Positions 15,206 to 37,128 are shown, numbered from the stretch's first letter. The stretch: 64,000 nucleotides of DNA from Leptospira noguchii serovar Panama str. CZ214 (GCF_000306255.2 NZ_AKWY02000003.1:1-64000), one strand, 5' to 3'. The notes: a model not told the origin generated them from the letters alone. Numbers and translations: made by a program.

Positions 15206-16590
15206 TTTGGCTTTATACTACTCAGAACTACATAATAAAGTATCAATTCGATAGTTTACACTTCAATCATATGAATTCGACATAAGAGAATTGGATGAAT
15301 CCACTCGCTTTTCAGCTCCAGTTAATTAACTACATGAAATAAACTTAATATAATGCGAGTTCGGTATAACTAATGGAAAGTGATTATTATGTTGTGACCG
15401 CAATGTTGAGTTTTTATTCGTCGAATTCACGTTAATATAATATTTCATCTTTAGTTTTAATTTATTAGAGTTGTTGAAAAACAATTCTCTATGAGTTTCC
15501 GTTTTATGGAAACGGTTGATTGAAGCAGTTTTTTTGATCTGAACTATGAAATTTTCAACAACTCTATTTGTCGAGCGACTATAGACGCGAGACGCTAAGT
15601 TTAAAAGAGCGTTCCCTAGTTCTACGCCTCAATCGATTTCGTATTTAATTACGACTTAACGTATTTAAACAAATCTTTGTGATAAACATTTAGATACTCA
15701 ATTTTATAAAGATAAGTAATTTATTTTAACAACTGAGAAAAATTTTTAAAAGATAATCAAGTGCTGTTGATTAAAAAAATAATTCTTTTATGAAAATGAA
15801 GAAGTGCTCTTGTCTAAGGTTTGGGAATATTTTGAACTTTATTTATAAAAATCAAATATCTCTTTGTCACGATAAACTATTTTATTCAATTTTGTTCATT
15901 ATTTTTAATGGATTGATTGTAAATTTTCTTATAATCTTTTAAACATTACGAATACCTAAGAGAATTTACATGATTAAACTGACTCTATGAGTATTTTCCT
16001 TGGAAATTGTGTAGATAGAAAAAGAATCGTGGTTTATAGATTAGAGAACGAGATATTTTTTTGACTTCGATCTCTAAATAAAGAATAAGTTTTTCGAAAA
16101 TATTGCAAATTTTGAAAAGAGAGAGTTATACAATTAAATCGTTATAAAATAAATTTATAATTTAGTGACTACCTTTTTTGAGGATAAAATACGATATGCA
16201 AAAATTCTATATATAGAGCGGAGACTTGTACCTGAGTTTGTTGTATTTTTTAGGTAATTAAAAATTTCTACAAACCTGTTCCAAATTTTAAAGATTACTG
16301 ATGGAGAGTTAGAAAGTTCGTAAATACCCAGATTTGCCTGATAGTTTTTGTGAAAATTGAAAAGCCATCTCAAAAATAATTTATCCTTGCTTAAAATGTC
16401 GAATTCTAAGATATTTTTAAGATAGCGTGTTGAAACTTTGAAAGGATTATCATTTATGCTTTTTGAGGTTTTGGCATAAGTTCTGCGTAAAAGTTTGATC
16501 TGAAACGTTCTTTTTCAATTTTATTGAGGTTTTTACGAGATAAATTTAAAAGAAGTCTGTTTTGTAAAAGTAAAATTGTTTTTAGCAAAT
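15206..16590. repeat. Repeat-rich gene-free interval
   Basis: It holds a decayed TTAACG-ended element (about 15271-15437). A 101-bp AGAGTTGTTGA element with good inverted ends follows at 15466-15566. A further fragment of the first type starts immediately at 15567-15640. A fragment near 16355-16426 is shared with 8093-8165. The rest is AT-rich with no gene seen. Confidence 0.6.
15466..15566. repeat. MITE-like element, AGAGTTGTTGA family
   Basis: A 101-bp unit bounded by TAGAGTTGTTGAAAA and its inverted copy TTTTCAACAACTCTA. The interior carries the shared core ATGGAAACGGTTGATTGAAGCAG in degenerate form. No coding capacity. Related copies are at 20651-20753, 23401-23505, 32239-32340, 45360-45463, 57511-57600, 58062-58166 and 62901-62998. 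Confidence 0.75.
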
Positions 16591-17007
<417 letters not shown>

Positions 17008-18650
17008 TTTTCTAATTTGCGCAAGTGAAAAATGAAAGAATATCAAAGATTTCCTTTAAAGTTTTAGATTGTAATTCTAATTTCATTTTTTGAAAATAAT
17101 TATGGTTTTTAAAGAGAGTAAGTAAGTTTAGCATTGGTTAAAATGTTCAAGAAGTTTTGATTATAAATTTGGAATGTTTTTAGTTTCGATATTGTAAACG
17201 AATACACATGATTCAATGTTCTTACAAAAGAAAAATAAAATATCTATCAAAACGCTCTTGATTTCATTTCTAATAACTCTACGTAATATTTTAGATAGAA
17301 TCAGGGATGTAAGACTACGTTTTTATATTATAAAAATATAAAGAAATTATTATATTTTATTTTTTATGAAAAATCAAACTATGAGACAAGTTTACATCGT
17401 TCAGGGTAGATAGTATAATGGCATCAACTTTTATTGCAAAAGTTTGTTTACTATTTGCACTATCAAAATTAATGGTCGATTTTACCAAAGATACAGAAGT
17501 CCTTAAACATCGCATTGAATCGGAATTTTTTGGTTTTTTTGAAGGAGATTTTGTATTCTAAGTTTTGAAACAAGCTCACTATAGTATTATTTTCATATAT
17601 TCGAGTTATAAGTACAATATATTATAACTATATTATGTAGTTAACGTAAATTCAGTGTTAACCAATGCAAAAATGATTATTATGTTGTGCTTAAAACAAG
17701 ATCCGTAAAGAACGTTTTACTGAGTTTGAGCCGTATAGGGGAATGAGATATTGAGTTGGAAAACTCAGTGGATGCCTCTTTGTACTCAGTAAACAGTAGG
17801 TGTTTAGATTGGCATCAAGAAAGCAACACTGAGTTCGGGAAGTCGTTACATTGAGTTTTTTTATTCACAAAAATTTTATTACGTCTAATTCTCGTTAGTT
17901 GTCAGTTATTGTAAAATTCAGATTCATAATAGTTTCTACAGATTAAGTCACATTACGAATTTTTAAACATTCATTTTTCGTAATTGGAATTTGTGTTAGT
18001 TCCCACATTTTAAAAATCCGGTTGTAAAATTCAGATTCGTAATAGTTATTAACATTTTATTTTTATGAAAAAATCAGATTTTATAAAACGGAATCTTTTA
18101 TTTTGAGCTTTCTTCTGGTTTCATTTTCATCGGATTTTTTATGGTTTTTGGGCGTTTGTCCGTGATTTTGTTTTTGATTCGATCCATCTATAACCTTACC
18201 CACAGTTGAAGAGGATTTTGAACCAGAAGGATCAAAAACGCACATTTTTCAAGTGTTCCGACAAGAATGAGTCTTTTTACTTGCAAAAAGTATGTTTTTC
18301 TGATAAAGCAAAGTCTCTCAAACTTTTCTACCTCACCACCTAAAATTAGGGAAAACTCATGCAACGCTCTCAAACTCAGCGTCTCGTTTCTATTGGCGCT
18401 CGACAGATAGCGTTTTATTTGCATTATTCGCCATTTGAACACTTTTTCAGGAGCGGCTGACTAGAATAAAGTGAGTTCGGCTATGATTTATTTTTCTGAA
18501 AAGAATTGGAACCTGAACTTTGCAGATCGATTCCTAAAATGTGGGAACTACTGCAAATCACGATTTTACGAACAAATTCTAAAATTCTAGGAACGCATAC
18601 TTTTAAAAGATTCTTTCTCATCTTTTAGGCTAAACTCACGTTAAATAAGT
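17008..18650. repeat. Repeat-rich gene-free interval
   Basis: It contains mosaic fragments of the TTAACG-ended family (about 17690-17870 and 18330-18425, with the CTCAGCGTCTCG and AACTCAGTGGATGCC motifs) and GTTCCCAC-type repeats (about 17880-18060 and 18465-18640). A short frame at 17418-17561 (47 codons) and a coding-like minus stretch near 18090-18190 have no good ribosome sites and may be gene remnants. Confidence 0.5.
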
Positions 18651-18977
<327 letters not shown>

Positions 18978-18978
18978 C

Positions 18979-19057
<79 letters not shown>

Positions 19058-19193
19058 TTATGGAAGCCAGTATTGCAGGCTCTTTTTCTTGGTCAAATAA
19101 AAAATCCGAACGGGCTATTTCCGAACATTTCGGGAATGATTTCTTTTCTTAATTTTAGAATTTACTTGAAAAAGAGTTTGGACCGCGGTTCGT

Positions 19194-19598
19194 ATGTCGA
19201 AAATAAAAAAGATGATTCTAACCCTGATACATATAGGAATGACTTTTTCAATTTCTTGTTTTTACACTGGTTATTATTTTCGTTTTAGAAAAAATTCTCT
19301 GCATCGTATTTTCAATCTGTTCGGTGCGGCTTTTAACCTAACAACTGCCTTTTCACTTTTATATCTGAAGTATTTAGGTGGCGGTTTAGAAAAAGTGGGG
19401 ATTGTTCCTGCTGTAGAACGTTGGATCATTGATACTCATCGCGTATTCGCATTATTGACCTTGGTTTTAATGCTTTTGATGATATGGTCCGGGATCACTC
19501 GAAAAAAAGAATTTCACAGAAAACTACACTATATTTTCCTTCCTCTATACACTGCTATTTTCCTTTCCGGTTTGGTATTGTTTCGTTCTTCGAACTGA
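19194..19598 (+). CDS. Small four-helix membrane protein
   Basis: A 134-aa inner-membrane protein with four hydrophobic helices (about 7-28, 40-60, 80-102, 110-130). It carries several His residues near helix ends (LIHIGM, DTHRVFALL, HRKLHYIFLPLYT), an arrangement like small quinone or haem-associated DUF420/b561-like proteins; that match is only by pattern. Start ATG 19194 has a poor ribosome site; the in-frame ATG six codons later is possible. It is followed 65 bases later by the transketolase gene and may be cotranscribed. Function unknown. Confidence 0.6.
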   Translation: MSKIKKMILTLIHIGMTFSISCFYTGYYFRFRKNSLHRIFNLFGAAFNLTTAFSLLYLKYLGGGLEKVGIVPAVERWIIDTHRVFALLTLVLMLLMIWSGITRKKEFHRKLHYIFLPLYTAIFLSGLVLFRSSN

Positions 19599-19663
19599 CC
19601 TTATTCCGGCGCCTTGTTTTTTTTAGGTTGGGAATCGCATGATCTTATTCGCTTAGGAAGAAT

Positions 19664-22163
<2,500 letters not shown>

Positions 22164-22215
22164 AGAAGAGTTCCTGCTTGAGCCTGTAACCGTTATTTTA
22201 AATACTTGTCCCACG

Positions 22216-23175
22216 GTGAAAGCTGCTGTACTAAAAGATTCTCTAATTCGGAAATTTGATAAAAAATTAGAAACGATTATTCGGGAAGACCTTAAAATTC
22301 TCTCCGAAATTAAAACCTATACGATCCAGTCCGGTGGGAAGAGGATTCGTCCCATCCTTCATTATTGTTTTTGCCAACTTTTAGGTTATTCCGGTAAACA
22401 CTGGTTAGACGTTGGGGCAATTGCGGAGTTAATTCACTCGGCTAGTTTACTTCACGACGACGTGGTGGACGAGGCGGAAACTAGAAGGGGACTTCAAAGT
22501 GTGGGTTCCAAATTTGGCAATAAAACGGCTATTCTTGCGGGGGATTATCTCCTCGCCTGTGGGATCGATCATCTAAACAGTTTGGGTTATCCCGAATTGA
22601 TGGACTTTTTTACCCAGGTTATTAAAGATCTTTCCGTTTCTGAACTCATTCAAATGGAATGGGAAAAAAATCCTAAAATTACTTTAGATATTTATAATAA
22701 AATTATATATGGAAAAACAGCTTCTTTGTTTGCAGTTGTGTGCGTATCAGCTGGTGTTCTTTCCGGTAAAAGTGAAAAAGAAAAAAAGAAACTCAGACAA
22801 TTTGGGATCGATTTAGGTTCTTTTTTTCAGAAGAAAGACGATGCGATCGATTATTTTACTTCTGCAAGTAAAAGTGGGAAAATTCCCCTCAAAGATTTTT
22901 ATAACGGTCTTTATACGTATCCAATTTTGTTATTGCTTGATCAAGCCGATAAGAATGATAAAAAATTGATTCATTCTCTTTTTGCTAAATCGGAAAGATC
23001 GCAAGGAGACGGTATTGTAATTTTAAGTCTTCTTTCTCGTTATCAGGTTCGAGAACGAATGGATGTGGAGTTTCAGACGATCGCGAACAATCTGCTGAAA
23101 TTCTTAAATGGTTTTTCGGAATCTACAATTCGTAATCTTTTAAGAGAACAAATTCTGAAACTTTTAGATGAATAG
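22216..23175 (+). CDS. Polyprenyl diphosphate synthase
   Basis: A 319-aa trans-isoprenyl diphosphate synthase adding isopentenyl units to an allylic diphosphate, for quinone side chains or lipid carriers. Motifs: [11 protein letters not shown], the first Asp-rich motif [29 protein letters not shown], and the second Asp-rich motif [10 protein letters not shown]. The usual first residue before DDVVD is small or aliphatic, consistent with a long-chain product, but chain length cannot be fixed by eye. The start is GTG at 22216; upstream in-frame sequence stays open but has no better start codon. The second motif is DDAID, slightly degenerate. Confidence 0.88.
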   Translation: MKAAVLKDSLIRKFDKKLETIIREDLKILSEIKTYTIQSGGKRIRPILHYCFCQLLGYSGKHWLDVGAIAELIHSASLLHDDVVDEAETRRGLQSVGSKFGNKTAILAGDYLLACGIDHLNSLGYPELMDFFTQVIKDLSVSELIQMEWEKNPKITLDIYNKIIYGKTASLFAVVCVSAGVLSGKSEKEKKKLRQFGIDLGSFFQKKDDAIDYFTSASKSGKIPLKDFYNGLYTYPILLLLDQADKNDKKLIHSLFAKSERSQGDGIVILSLLSRYQVRERMDVEFQTIANNLLKFLNGFSESTIRNLLREQILKLLDE

Positions 23176-23867
<692 letters not shown>

Positions 23868-24416
23868 ATGTATTCAAAGTATTTCATTTTGTTTATAATT
23901 TTAGGATTTTTTTTTCCATTAGCTGGGATTTTTGCAAAAGGAAGTTTTTACGATTTCAAAGTAAAAGACATCAAAGGAAACGAAGTGTCTCTTTCTAAAT
24001 ATAAGGGAAAGGTAGTAATGATAGTGAACGTAGCTTCCAAATGTGGTTATACCTATCAATATGAACATCTCGAAAAAGTTTATAAGAAATATAAAGATCA
24101 AGGATTTGCGGTAGTAGGATTTCCCGCCAATAACTTTGGAGGCCAAGAACCAGGAAGTGATCAAGAAATCGAAACATTTTGTAGGATCCAAAAAGGTGCA
24201 AGTTTTGATATGATGTCTAAAATTTCCGTCAAAGGAAAGGACATACATCCTTTGTATTCTTATCTGATTCAAAACTCTCCGAATCCGGGAGAAGTAGAAT
24301 GGAACTTCGAAAAAATTTTAATATCAAAAAATGGTAATATAGAAGCGAGATACCGTTCTTCTGTTGAACCTGATAGTTCCGTAGTGACTCAAAAAATCGA
24401 AACTCTATTAAAGTAA
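23868..24416 (+). CDS. Secreted glutathione peroxidase-family protein
   Basis: A 182-aa thiol peroxidase that reduces peroxides or lipid hydroperoxides. A hydrophobic signal peptide (about 1-23, ending GIFAKG) suggests periplasmic placement. The catalytic set is complete: peroxidatic Cys59 in NVASKCGYT, Gln93 in [12 protein letters not shown], Trp145-Asn146 in VEWNFEKIL. Cys105 in ETFCRIQK could act as resolving Cys. It is a Cys, not selenocysteine, enzyme and so probably uses thioredoxin-like donors. ATG 23868 is preferred over the upstream in-frame ATG because AAGGGG lies before it and the signal peptide starts there. It stands alone between repeats. Confidence 0.9.
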   Translation: MYSKYFILFIILGFFFPLAGIFAKGSFYDFKVKDIKGNEVSLSKYKGKVVMIVNVASKCGYTYQYEHLEKVYKKYKDQGFAVVGFPANNFGGQEPGSDQEIETFCRIQKGASFDMMSKISVKGKDIHPLYSYLIQNSPNPGEVEWNFEKILISKNGNIEARYRSSVEPDSSVVTQKIETLLK

Positions 24417-24946
24417 ATTGATTTGAATTTGAAAAATTCTTTTTTAGTAGAACTCTTGAATTTAATATTTTTATAAAATTCTAAACTACTAAAATATTAA
24501 AAATGAAGTTTTGGATTTATGCTAAAATTAACGCGAAAGGATCGATGCGAGAGGATTCAGTAGAGCGCTCTCTATGAATCGCGTTCTATGATGTTTCAAA
24601 TTGTATTCTATTGAAGCTAAAGATGTAATATTGTATTATGTTTCTTTTATGCAATTGATTGACCAGAGTTGATAGTCCGGGTTCGGCTGCCTGTGGCAAA
24701 CTGGATTTGCCCTGATTTTTTTACGTCTAACTCACGTTAAAATTAAGGTGTAGTATTCAGGACTATAAAATGAAGTACTCAATGTTTTTGTATTGAAACA
24801 GTTTTTGAGATAAAAATCCATTTTATTTAAATTTCTATAAGTTATTTTGGAAAACATTTAAGAACTTTAGTTTGGCAATAATATAGAAGAATTTTAAGAT
24901 GATATTACGTAAAATCTTTGTTTGATGATATGATAGAGGTGGTTCT
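24417..24946. repeat. Interval with a TTAACG-ended dispersed element
   Basis: A 213-bp element at 24528-24740 begins TTAACGCGAAAGGATCGATG and ends GTCTAACTCACGTTAA, the inverted form of its start. No gene elsewhere in the interval. Confidence 0.65.
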
Positions 24947-25831
24947 GTGATTATTACTCTTAAAAAAACTTTCATAGTATTTTTGTTTTTAATGTTAGGA
25001 AGTACAAATCCGGTATTTTCCGATGACAAATCGGAATCTAAAAAAAACTCAATTCCAGTTTCTATACAAAGTGGGGAAAGTGGGGCTCTTGTCAATTTTG
25101 AGACAATTCTAAAGAAGTTAGAAAATTATGATGTTTTAATTCTCGGAGAAGAACATGACGACGTCGTGGGACATCAAATCCGTCTGGATTGGTTTCAAAA
25201 GATTGCTTTAAACACCCCAGTGATTTTGTCTTTAGAAATGTTAGAAAGGGATCAGCAAAAAACTTTGGACGAATATCTAGCCGGTCATATCACAGAAAAT
25301 TCTTACTTAAGATCTCTCATTTTTTGGCCTAATTATATCCGAGATTACCATCCTTTTATCAAATTTGCGAAAGAACATAACATTCCTGTAATTGCGTCTA
25401 ACGTTCCAAAGAAATACGTAAATTTAGTAGCTTTTAATGGACTTGAAGCGCTGTTTAAAGTTCGTTCTGTGTTCTTACCGCCTAAATACCTTGTTCGTAA
25501 GTTTTCTCAGGACGGTTACGAGACCAAAATTAAAAATAGGCTTCAAACACATCCCGGAGTAAATTCGGAAAGTAGATTTATAGACGCTCAGTATCTTTGG
25601 GACACAGGAATGGCGGATTCGATCGCAAACGTTTTTTTAATGAAAGGTAAAAAGGTAATTCATATTAACGGTCGTTTTCACAGTGACGAGGGTTTTGGCG
25701 TTCCTCATCGATTGAGAGAGTTTGGTTTGAAGATTCTTTCGGTTTCTATGTTTCCTTTGAAGGAAGGCGACGTAGTTCCGACCGAAATACTCAAGGGTTG
25801 TGATTTTACGGTGATTACGGAAAGGAGATAA
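24947..25831 (+). CDS. ChaN-like (Tiki/haem-binding superfamily) secreted protein
   Basis: A 294-aa exported protein with a signal peptide (about 1-25, NPVFSDD). It has the ChaN/Tiki core: [22 protein letters not shown] with a candidate metal or haem Glu-His pair, [37 protein letters not shown], and [20 protein letters not shown] near the C-terminus. ChaN proteins bind haem or act as metalloprotease-like enzymes; which applies is unknown. The start is GTG 24947, with AGAGGTGG upstream. The PBP gene follows 49 bases later on the same strand. Confidence 0.85.
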   Translation: MIITLKKTFIVFLFLMLGSTNPVFSDDKSESKKNSIPVSIQSGESGALVNFETILKKLENYDVLILGEEHDDVVGHQIRLDWFQKIALNTPVILSLEMLERDQQKTLDEYLAGHITENSYLRSLIFWPNYIRDYHPFIKFAKEHNIPVIASNVPKKYVNLVAFNGLEALFKVRSVFLPPKYLVRKFSQDGYETKIKNRLQTHPGVNSESRFIDAQYLWDTGMADSIANVFLMKGKKVIHINGRFHSDEGFGVPHRLREFGLKILSVSMFPLKEGDVVPTEILKGCDFTVITERR

Positions 25832-25879
25832 AAAGAGAATTAAATTGCTTGTCTGGAATTCGTACATTCTCCGACAATT

Positions 25880-30185
<4,306 letters not shown>

Positions 30186-31180
30186 ATTTTTTGAATAAAT
30201 CTATTTAGAGTTTGTCCCAAAACATCAAAGAATTCTATGCGATCATTCTTTAGAAATTTTTAATAAAATGCAGCAGTTCCTACAATAAAATTGCATTTGG
30301 CAATTTGCGAATTTTCGAGCAGTTCTAATGTCGTTAAATTTTTGTAGTAGTTCCCATATTTTTGTGAGGGGTGTTCGAAGTAACTCAGCAAACACCTATC
30401 GGTGTTTAGGTTTTGGGACAAGCCTCTTATTTAGTAAAACGGTGTTATCCGTTTGTTTTAGAACTTATTCAAAGACCACAAAACTAACTTGAGTTCTTGG
30501 AGAAAATGAGAAAGAATTTTCTAAAAATGTGAATTTCTACAACTTTGGAATTTATTCGTAAATCTTGATTTGCAGTAGTTCCCACATTTTAGATCGATCT
30601 ATAAGTTCAGATTCAAACCTTTTTAGAAAAATGAATTCCTTATACCGAACTTACATTAAAATGAATTATTGTTGAATCTTCAATAAAACGCGGGAACTCT
30701 TACAGATTAAGCCACATTATGAATTTTTAAATATTTATTTTTTGTGATTCAGCTTATATGAGTAATTCCCACATTTTATTTTTTACGGAAAAATCAGGTT
30801 TTATAAAAAAGTCTCTTAAAGTGGTTTATAGACTTTTAAACAATTTTAAAAATTAAAGTGAAAGAGATCAATGCGAAGAAACTAAAGCAGAACGCTCTTT
30901 CGAACAAAGCGTCTCGCTTCTATTGAAACTAAAGACGATAAATTGTATAACGTTTCCTGTATACAATTATTGACCAGAGCTGAGAGGTCTGGTTGTCTTA
31001 GGCAGCCGGATTCGCTCTGATTTTCTTAAGTCGAACTCACATTAAAAATTATAATAGTTCCTACATTTATAGATTTTTAAACAACCTTAAAGTAAAAATT
31101 TAATATAATAGTAGCATTCTACTTGAGAAAGTGGAAGGGTTAAGAGTCGAAAAATTTTCAATTTAAGGAAAGTAACAAAT
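30186..31180. repeat. Three dispersed elements in series
   Basis: A TTGTCCCAAAAC / GGTTTTGGGACAAGCC element spans 30206-30429 and a GTTCCCAC-type element about 30480-30660, followed by related fragments to about 30790. A TTAACG-family element spans 30853-31044 with degenerate ends. No gene. Confidence 0.65.
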
Positions 31181-32179
<999 letters not shown>

Positions 32180-32578
32180 TAATAGAAAATTGTTAGTTCG
32201 TTTAGCTTTTTTTTAAAATTTAGAAATCAGTTTTTAATTAGAGTTGTTGAAAAATTTCATAGTGGAGTTTAACAAAACTGCTTCATTTTCTATTTCAATA
32301 CAACGGAAACAGTTGGAGGATTCATTTTTCAAAAACTCTATTACAGAAATTTATATAAAATGAATTTATTATTGAATGTCAGTCGTAAAACGACGATTTG
32401 ATGAAGAAAATTGATATTGAAAACACTGTTTTCAAACTTTATAGAGGTTTTCTTTAGTAGTTCCGAGTTTGTGTGTAATTGTAAATAGTATTATCAAGTA
32501 GAGGATAGATTTATAAAAAAGAAATTCCTCCTCGTTCTATGAACGTTATGCGCAGTTATTTATAGTTTCCATAAAGTT
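32180..32578. repeat. Interval with a MITE-like element
   Basis: An AGAGTTGTTGA-family element lies at 32239-32340 (TTAGAGTTGTTGAAAAATT to TTTTTCAAAAACTCTA, right end slightly decayed). Nothing else is seen. Confidence 0.65.
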
Positions 32579-33004
32579 TTATTTTTTTCGTTTTTTATTT
32601 AGGTGATACGTCAATGCCAAAGAAATACATACTTTCAATTCTTGATCTGGAATAGGATCTTTGACGTTCAGCTGAATGGAACGATTCCCTTCGAACTCAA
32701 ACTTTTTGGAAAAAAGTTCTTTAAAAGTGGAGATTAAATTTGTCTGACAATGAAAGTAGATCGCGTATTTATCTTCTTTAGACGGAACTTTATCAATTCG
32801 AATTGTACTTCCACTTTTTGTTTCCAAAGTCAGATAACTAGGCTGACCCCATTTTAAGGTTTCTTCTAACTTGCCAACACCTTCGGTCAAATCCGCAGTA
32901 TCAAAAATGAGTTTTCTTAAGGAGAGTAACTTTTCACGGACTCGGTTTGGATAGTTTTTAAACACTTCGGCAACGTTCGGATCTTTAAATTTTATCTTAG
33001 ACAT
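32579..33004 (-). CDS. DUF1801-family protein
   Basis: A 141-aa cytosolic protein matching the DUF1801/YdhG pattern: YPNRVREKLLSLRKLIFDTA at the N-terminus, then LEETLKWGQPSYL, the KYAIYFHCQTNLI strand, and FEFEGNRSIQL. The fold is known but the biochemical role is not. ATG 33004 gives a typical length. It stands alone between repeat regions. Confidence 0.82.
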   Translation of the reverse strand: MSKIKFKDPNVAEVFKNYPNRVREKLLSLRKLIFDTADLTEGVGKLEETLKWGQPSYLTLETKSGSTIRIDKVPSKEDKYAIYFHCQTNLISTFKELFSKKFEFEGNRSIQLNVKDPIPDQELKVCISLALTYHLNKKRKK

Positions 33005-34271
33005 TGGAATGATTCTCTGAAAAGTAAAATATAATGAAATATTAATGTGATTCTGTTTTATTCAGGTTATATGAAAAAGTATCCAGTATCTTGCTTGGAA
33101 ACAGGGTTTTGCAATAAAAATTTACGGTATTTAATTTTATAAAATCGGTAATTAGAACTATATAACAGAGTACACAATTCAATATTTACAACTCAATAAT
33201 GTAAGTTTTTCGTAAAAAAAAATTTGGGCGAATCCGGATTGCACATTCGGCTTCGATCAACAAATTGAATTAAAAACAAAATTCTTTCGATATTTCAATT
33301 CGTTATAGAACTCGATCTGTCGAACGCTCATAGAAGTGAGACACTAAGTTTTAAAGAGCGTTCTGCTCGTTTTCTCAGCTCAGCCGCTTTCTCATTGGAT
33401 TCTACCGGATTTGCGTTAATTGATGTGAGTTCTACATAAGGAATTCATTTTTCTAAAAAAAGTTGGATCTGAACTTTATGGATCAATTCCTAAAGTGTGG
33501 AAACTCATACTTTCAAAAAATAAATGTTTTAAAGATTTATAATGAGACTTAATTTGTGGGAACTACTGCAAATCGCAACTTTACGAACAAATTCTAAAAT
33601 GTAGGAACTCATACTTTCAAAAAATAAATGTTTTAAAGATTTGTAATGAGACTTAATTTGTGGGAACTACTGCAAATTAAGATTTTACAATCAATTCCTA
33701 AAATGTAGGAACTCATACTTTCAAAAAATAAATGTTTTAAAGATTTGTAATGAGACTTAATTTGTGGGAACTACTGCAAATTAAGATTTTACAATCAATT
33801 CCTAAAATGTAGGAACTCATACTTTCAAAAAATAAATGTTTTAAAGATTTATAATGAGACTTAATTTGTGGGAACTATTACAAATCACGATTTTACAGTT
33901 CAATCTCGAAAATGTGGGAACTACTGCAAATCGCAATTTTACGAACAAATTCTAAACTCATATTTTCAAAAAATTCTTTCTTATTTTCTCCACGAATTCA
34001 CGTTAAATATAATTTTTTGAAAATTTCTGAGTCTTTGTAAGATCGCCTATTCCTATTTTCGTGCGTCCGAGTAGTAAGTAGAATTTACTTCAATTGGTTT
34101 TTAATTTTAAATCGATAGGACTGTAAAAACAAAAAAAATATGGCTAATATAAGAATATTCTAAAAATCGAATTCTTAAACTGACATACCGAAAGTATTAA
34201 AATTTACAGATGGTTCTGATTTTTACAGATAAACGATTGAGCTATATCCGTTTATGGAAGCATGAAAAAAC
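33005..34271. repeat. Repeat-rich interval with tandem amplification
   Basis: A decayed TTAACG-type element (about 33211-33420) is followed by a GTTCCCAC-type element whose middle has been amplified into the four-unit tandem array at 33502-33917, and closes with CACGAATTCACGTTAA near 34005. No gene in the interval. Confidence 0.65.
33502..33917. repeat. 104-bp tandem repeat, four units
   Basis: Units begin AACTCATACTTTCAAAAAAT at 33502, 33606, 33710 and 33814, an exact 104-base period. Units two and three are almost identical and units one and four differ at a few bases. Each contains CTTAATTTGTGGGAACTA. Confidence 0.9.
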
Positions 34272-34460
34272 TTAAACTGGAACTACGTCCGCAGTAGTTA
34301 AAGATTCGATATGATGTGTAAATCCTTCTTTGTCGTGAAATAAAACGACTAATTTATCGTTTTCAAAGGAAATGACTTCTACGATCGTATTTGTATGAAC
34401 GAAAATTCCATTGTATAAAAAGGTGCGTTTAATGATTTTAACCTTGTCTCCCGGTTTCAT
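34272..34460 (-). CDS. Small SH3/KOW-like protein
   Basis: A 62-aa all-beta protein: MKPGDKVKIIKRTFLYNGIF, then a strand pair (NTIVEVISFENDKLVVLFHD). The pattern resembles small SH3-like barrels such as NifZ, but it is too short to be sure. Its ATG overlaps the TGA of the NifU-like gene (ATGA), so the two are translationally coupled. The coupling suggests a role with the NifU-like protein. Confidence 0.65.
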   Translation of the reverse strand: MKPGDKVKIIKRTFLYNGIFVHTNTIVEVISFENDKLVVLFHDKEGFTHHIESLTTADVVPV

Positions 34461-35248
34461 TCCGCCTCTTTGTTTAAGAAAATATCTTTGCCTTCTTTTT
34501 TCATGACGGAAAAAAGATGGATTTGTTTTTGGTCGAGGCGGGTTCCAATATCATAGACTGCGTCCGTAAAATCCGCGCCTTCTACGTTTGCACCTGCTAG
34601 TTTTGCCCAACGAAGATCGGCCCCTCTAAAATTTGAGTTTCTTAGATCTGCGTTGTTTAAAAAAGAACCTCTTAGTTTGGCTCCGGAAAAGTTGGCGCCA
34701 ACAAAGGAAGAATTTTGTAGAAATGCGTGACCTAGATTTGCGCCCGAAAAATCGACTCCGTCAAATTTAAGTTTTTCTAATATAATGCTAGAAAGGTCTT
34801 CGTCTTTGAGAGAACCTTTTACTTTCAAAATCTCTAATGCTTTTCCGGCGGTAATTCTTTTTTCTTTAGGAACGCCCTCTCCGTTTTCGTAATCTCGCAC
34901 TGCTTGTAGTAGGGCTGAGACTGCGGATTCAGGATAGTTTTTTCTACGTTCCGGGAATTCGAACATGGTTTCGATGTCTGCAGAAGTGATCGATTTGAGT
35001 TGTTCGATCGTTTTCCCTTTGGCGAATTCTGTTGCCATTGCGAGAGCTACAATTCCGAACCCGCAACCGGTTGTGGTATAACTTGCGTCTGTGACCGTTT
35101 CGGAAGAATCGATTTTTAGATAAATTCGATAACCGTCTCCACAACCAATGTTTCTATAATTAGAAATGACGGTTGCGTCTTCCATTTCACGATAGTTGAT
35201 TCGATCGTCGTTGATCTGTTTGTACCGCGCGAAGTCCATTACACTCAT
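34457..35248 (-). CDS. NifU/IscU-like domain fused to pentapeptide repeats
   Basis: A 263-aa protein with two parts. Residues about 5-130 resemble the IscU/NifU scaffold for Fe-S assembly: NYRNIGCGDGYRIYLKI and TGCGFGIVALAMATEFAKGK, giving two of the three scaffold Cys positions. The third is missing, since the aligned region reads RRKNYPESAVSALLQAV. Residues about 165-235 are pentapeptide repeats (FDGVDFSGANLGHAFLQNSS, ADLRNSNFRGADLRWAKL) forming a right-handed beta-helix. Without the third Cys it may carry or deliver clusters rather than build them. AGGAGA lies before ATG 35248. It follows rho and rpmE on the same strand. Confidence 0.8.
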   Translation of the reverse strand: MSVMDFARYKQINDDRINYREMEDATVISNYRNIGCGDGYRIYLKIDSSETVTDASYTTTGCGFGIVALAMATEFAKGKTIEQLKSITSADIETMFEFPERRKNYPESAVSALLQAVRDYENGEGVPKEKRITAGKALEILKVKGSLKDEDLSSIILEKLKFDGVDFSGANLGHAFLQNSSFVGANFSGAKLRGSFLNNADLRNSNFRGADLRWAKLAGANVEGADFTDAVYDIGTRLDQKQIHLFSVMKKEGKDIFLNKEAE

Positions 35249-35306
35249 GAAAATTCTCCTGCCCGGTTGTTAGACGGCATAAAAAAGAAGAAGAGTTTGT
35301 AAACTC

Positions 35307-35510
35307 TCACTGCATCTTATATTTTTTCTTGAACTTATCTACCCGACCAGTGGTATCCACTAGTTTAGACTTTCCCGTAAAGAAAGGATGACAAGCGGAG
35401 CAGATCTCAATATTAATATCGCCGATAGAAGTTCTGGTTTCGTATACTGTTCCACAGGATGCACAGCTGATTTTAGCTGCTCTATAGTTTGGATGAATTT
35501 CAGTTTTCAT
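35307..35510 (-). CDS. rpmE: Ribosomal protein L31
   Basis: A 67-aa large-subunit protein. It begins MKTEIHPNYRAAKISCASCGTVY, contains CSACHPFFTGKSKLVDT, and ends in a basic tail. The Cys pairs CASC and CSAC are the zinc-binding set, so this is the zinc-type L31. It starts 20 bases after the rho stop, a rho-rpmE order seen in many bacteria. Confidence 0.97.
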   Translation of the reverse strand: MKTEIHPNYRAAKISCASCGTVYETRTSIGDINIEICSACHPFFTGKSKLVDTTGRVDKFKKKYKMQ

Positions 35511-35530
35511 AAATTCCCTTGTTGAAACGT

Positions 35531-36982
<1,452 letters not shown>

Positions 36983-37128
36983 ATTAAGAACTACTTGAGT
37001 TTAAAAAGGGAGAAGGATTTCGCCTTTTTGAGATTTTATTTTTGAGATTTTAGAGTGGAGAAGAGATCAGTTAGATCGGTTCTAACCATGAGATAACGGA
37101 TAAGAACGATGGTTGTCAACGAAATTAT

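Noticed and set aside
17418..17561. 47-codon plus-strand frame (MASTFIAKVCLLFALSKL...)
   Set aside because: No ribosome site and surrounded by AT-rich sequence; possibly a gene remnant but not supportable.
18090..18195. Lys-rich minus-strand coding-like stretch (MDRIKNKITDKRPK...)
   Set aside because: Only about 30 codons, with no clear start signal; two frames are equally open.
18188..18442. 84-aa minus-strand open frame
   Set aside because: Falls in repeat fragments (CTCAGCGTCTCG motif).
37085..37113. AACCAT...ATGGTT inverted repeat between the regulator gene and rho
   Set aside because: Only 6-bp arms with a long loop; too weak to call a terminator or operator.
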